Of a DNA stretch of 34,584 bases, positions 34,195 to 34,584 are shown one piece after another. The notes under the pieces were generated by a model, which saw only the letters and a program-made list of their open reading frames with translations, was not told the origin of the DNA and searched no databases. Origin of the DNA: Autumnicola lenta (GTDB lineage: Bacteria; Bacteroidota; Bacteroidia; Flavobacteriales; Flavobacteriaceae); assembly GCF_031846515.1 (NCBI RefSeq), contig NZ_JAVRHO010000029.1, forward strand, positions 1-34,584. Reading direction: 5' to 3'. The stretch's first letter is position 1; each line of letters opens with the position of its first letter. The translations under genes were made by a program, and so were the position numbers.

Positions 34195-34242
34195 TGCTGT
34201 TTTTATAGCGTACGGGAAGTTAAGCGTTAAGTAAAAACAGCA
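34195..34242. repeat. 11-bp inverted repeat near the IS982 gene
   Basis: TGCTGTTTTTA (34195-34205) and its exact complement TAAAAACAGCA (34232-34242), 26 bases apart, each also flanked on the outside by a GCGCC / GGCGC element at a slightly different distance. It could be a transcription terminator for the minus-strand transposase or part of the IS end. Confidence 0.5.
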
Positions 34243-34333
34243 TAGGGCGCATCCTACTTATGTTTTACATTACCAGTAAATTTCAGCCTGTTTCCAAGGC
34301 CTCTCAGTGCATTTACTGGAAACCTGAGTTCGA

Positions 34334-34584
34334 TTAAAAAATAGCCAGCTGTTGTGTCTGGAGAGTTTGATATTTGATGGATGGTTTTTTGGGCAGGAAA
34401 CTGTAGGCTATCAACCCACAGATAAGGTTTGTCATAAAGTTGCCGAAGCTCCTGTGCCTTGAATGCTCGATCTGGCATATATTTTTGAGTTCATCGTTTA
34501 CAGTCTCTATAATAGAACGCTTTCTCAGCAGTATTTTGTCCGAGAGTGTCATCAGTGAATTCTTCATATTGTTCCTTATATGGA
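34334..34584 (-). CDS. IS982-family transposase, C-terminus (partial)
   Basis: The minus strand is open from the right edge to a stop at 34334. It encodes MKNSLMTLSDKILLRKRSIIE, TVNDELKNICQIEHSRHRSFGNFMTNLICGLIAYSFL and a tail SIKYQTLQTQQLAIF. The block 'LLRKR.IIE..ND.LKN..QIEHSRHRS..NF..N...GLIAY' is the conserved C-terminus of IS982 transposases and includes the final catalytic Glu. The frame is still open at base 34584 (upstream residues HIRNN), so the gene continues outside. The tail after KKPSI looks a little longer than I expect, possibly from a changed stop. Confidence 0.85.
   Translation of the reverse strand, partial: HIRNNMKNSLMTLSDKILLRKRSIIETVNDELKNICQIEHSRHRSFGNFMTNLICGLIAYSFLPKKPSIKYQTLQTQQLAIF

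Larger units (their letters stand above)
33861..34333. other. Spacer between channel gene and IS982 gene, containing two hairpins
   Basis: About 470 bases without a gene. It holds a short inverted repeat AGATAA-TCC-TTATCT (34022-34036), and the larger structures at 34064-34124 and 34195-34242 listed separately. The IS982 element's end should lie in the last 100-150 bases. Confidence 0.5.

Noticed and set aside
34254..34478. 74-codon minus-strand frame near the right edge
   Set aside because: It overlaps the IS982 transposase in another frame and has no independent support.

Overview
The window looks like a chromosome segment of a marine or soil flavobacterium (Bacteroidota). It is AT-rich and lacks strong Shine-Dalgarno sites. 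It carries a Bacteroidota-type tyrosine recombinase with an arm-binding domain, DUF1080 and CxxCH sugar-oxidation proteins, and an ISL3-like and an IS982-type transposase fragment. This placement is inferred from gene content; no rRNA or marker gene is present.

Layout: (1) 1-3.8 kb: the N-terminus of a methyltransferase running off the left edge, a spacer with a repeated 12-mer, an OFA-type MFS transporter and a second, sugar-type MFS transporter. (2) 4.0-10.65 kb: a complete eboA-B-C-D-E-F cluster in canonical order on the minus strand. It encodes EboA, a TatD-like hydrolase, a UbiA-like prenyltransferase, a dehydroquinate-synthase-like cyclase, a TIM-barrel protein and an alkaline-phosphatase-superfamily protein. 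Ebo clusters are linked in cyanobacteria to moving a metabolite precursor to the periplasm. (3) 10.8-21.6 kb: a same-strand periplasmic oxidation cluster with two CxxCH heme proteins, each followed directly by a small TMEM220-type membrane protein, a DUF1080 protein, another concanavalin-like secreted protein and an azurin lipoprotein. Two members, a Dabb protein and a Gfo/Idh oxidoreductase, are broken. (4) 21.6-23.1 kb: a decayed zone with an ISL3-like transposase remnant and a frameshifted TPR gene. (5) 23.2 kb to the right edge: an integrated element. It starts at the 3' half of a tRNA with a CAT anticodon (att site), followed by the integrase, an AlbA/Schlafen-type ATP-binding regulator flanked by paired octamer sites, a very large DUF4011-helicase-Vsr nuclease protein whose DUF3320 tail is cut off by one in-frame TAA, a voltage-gated-type K+ channel, two hairpin-forming repeats, and an IS982-family transposase cut by the right edge.

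How it may fit together: the ebo and oxidation genes all point the same way with mostly short gaps and may be co-expressed. Ebo would make or traffic a polar or cyclitol-like metabolite, and heme proteins and azurin would handle periplasmic redox steps (inference). The right-hand element has the composition of a defence island: integrase, regulator, helicase-nuclease and a membrane channel. The points most worth following up are the 21-bp-spaced octamer pairs around the regulator, the CxxCH-TMEM220 pairing seen twice, the split helicase-nuclease, and the helicase-channel neighbourhood.
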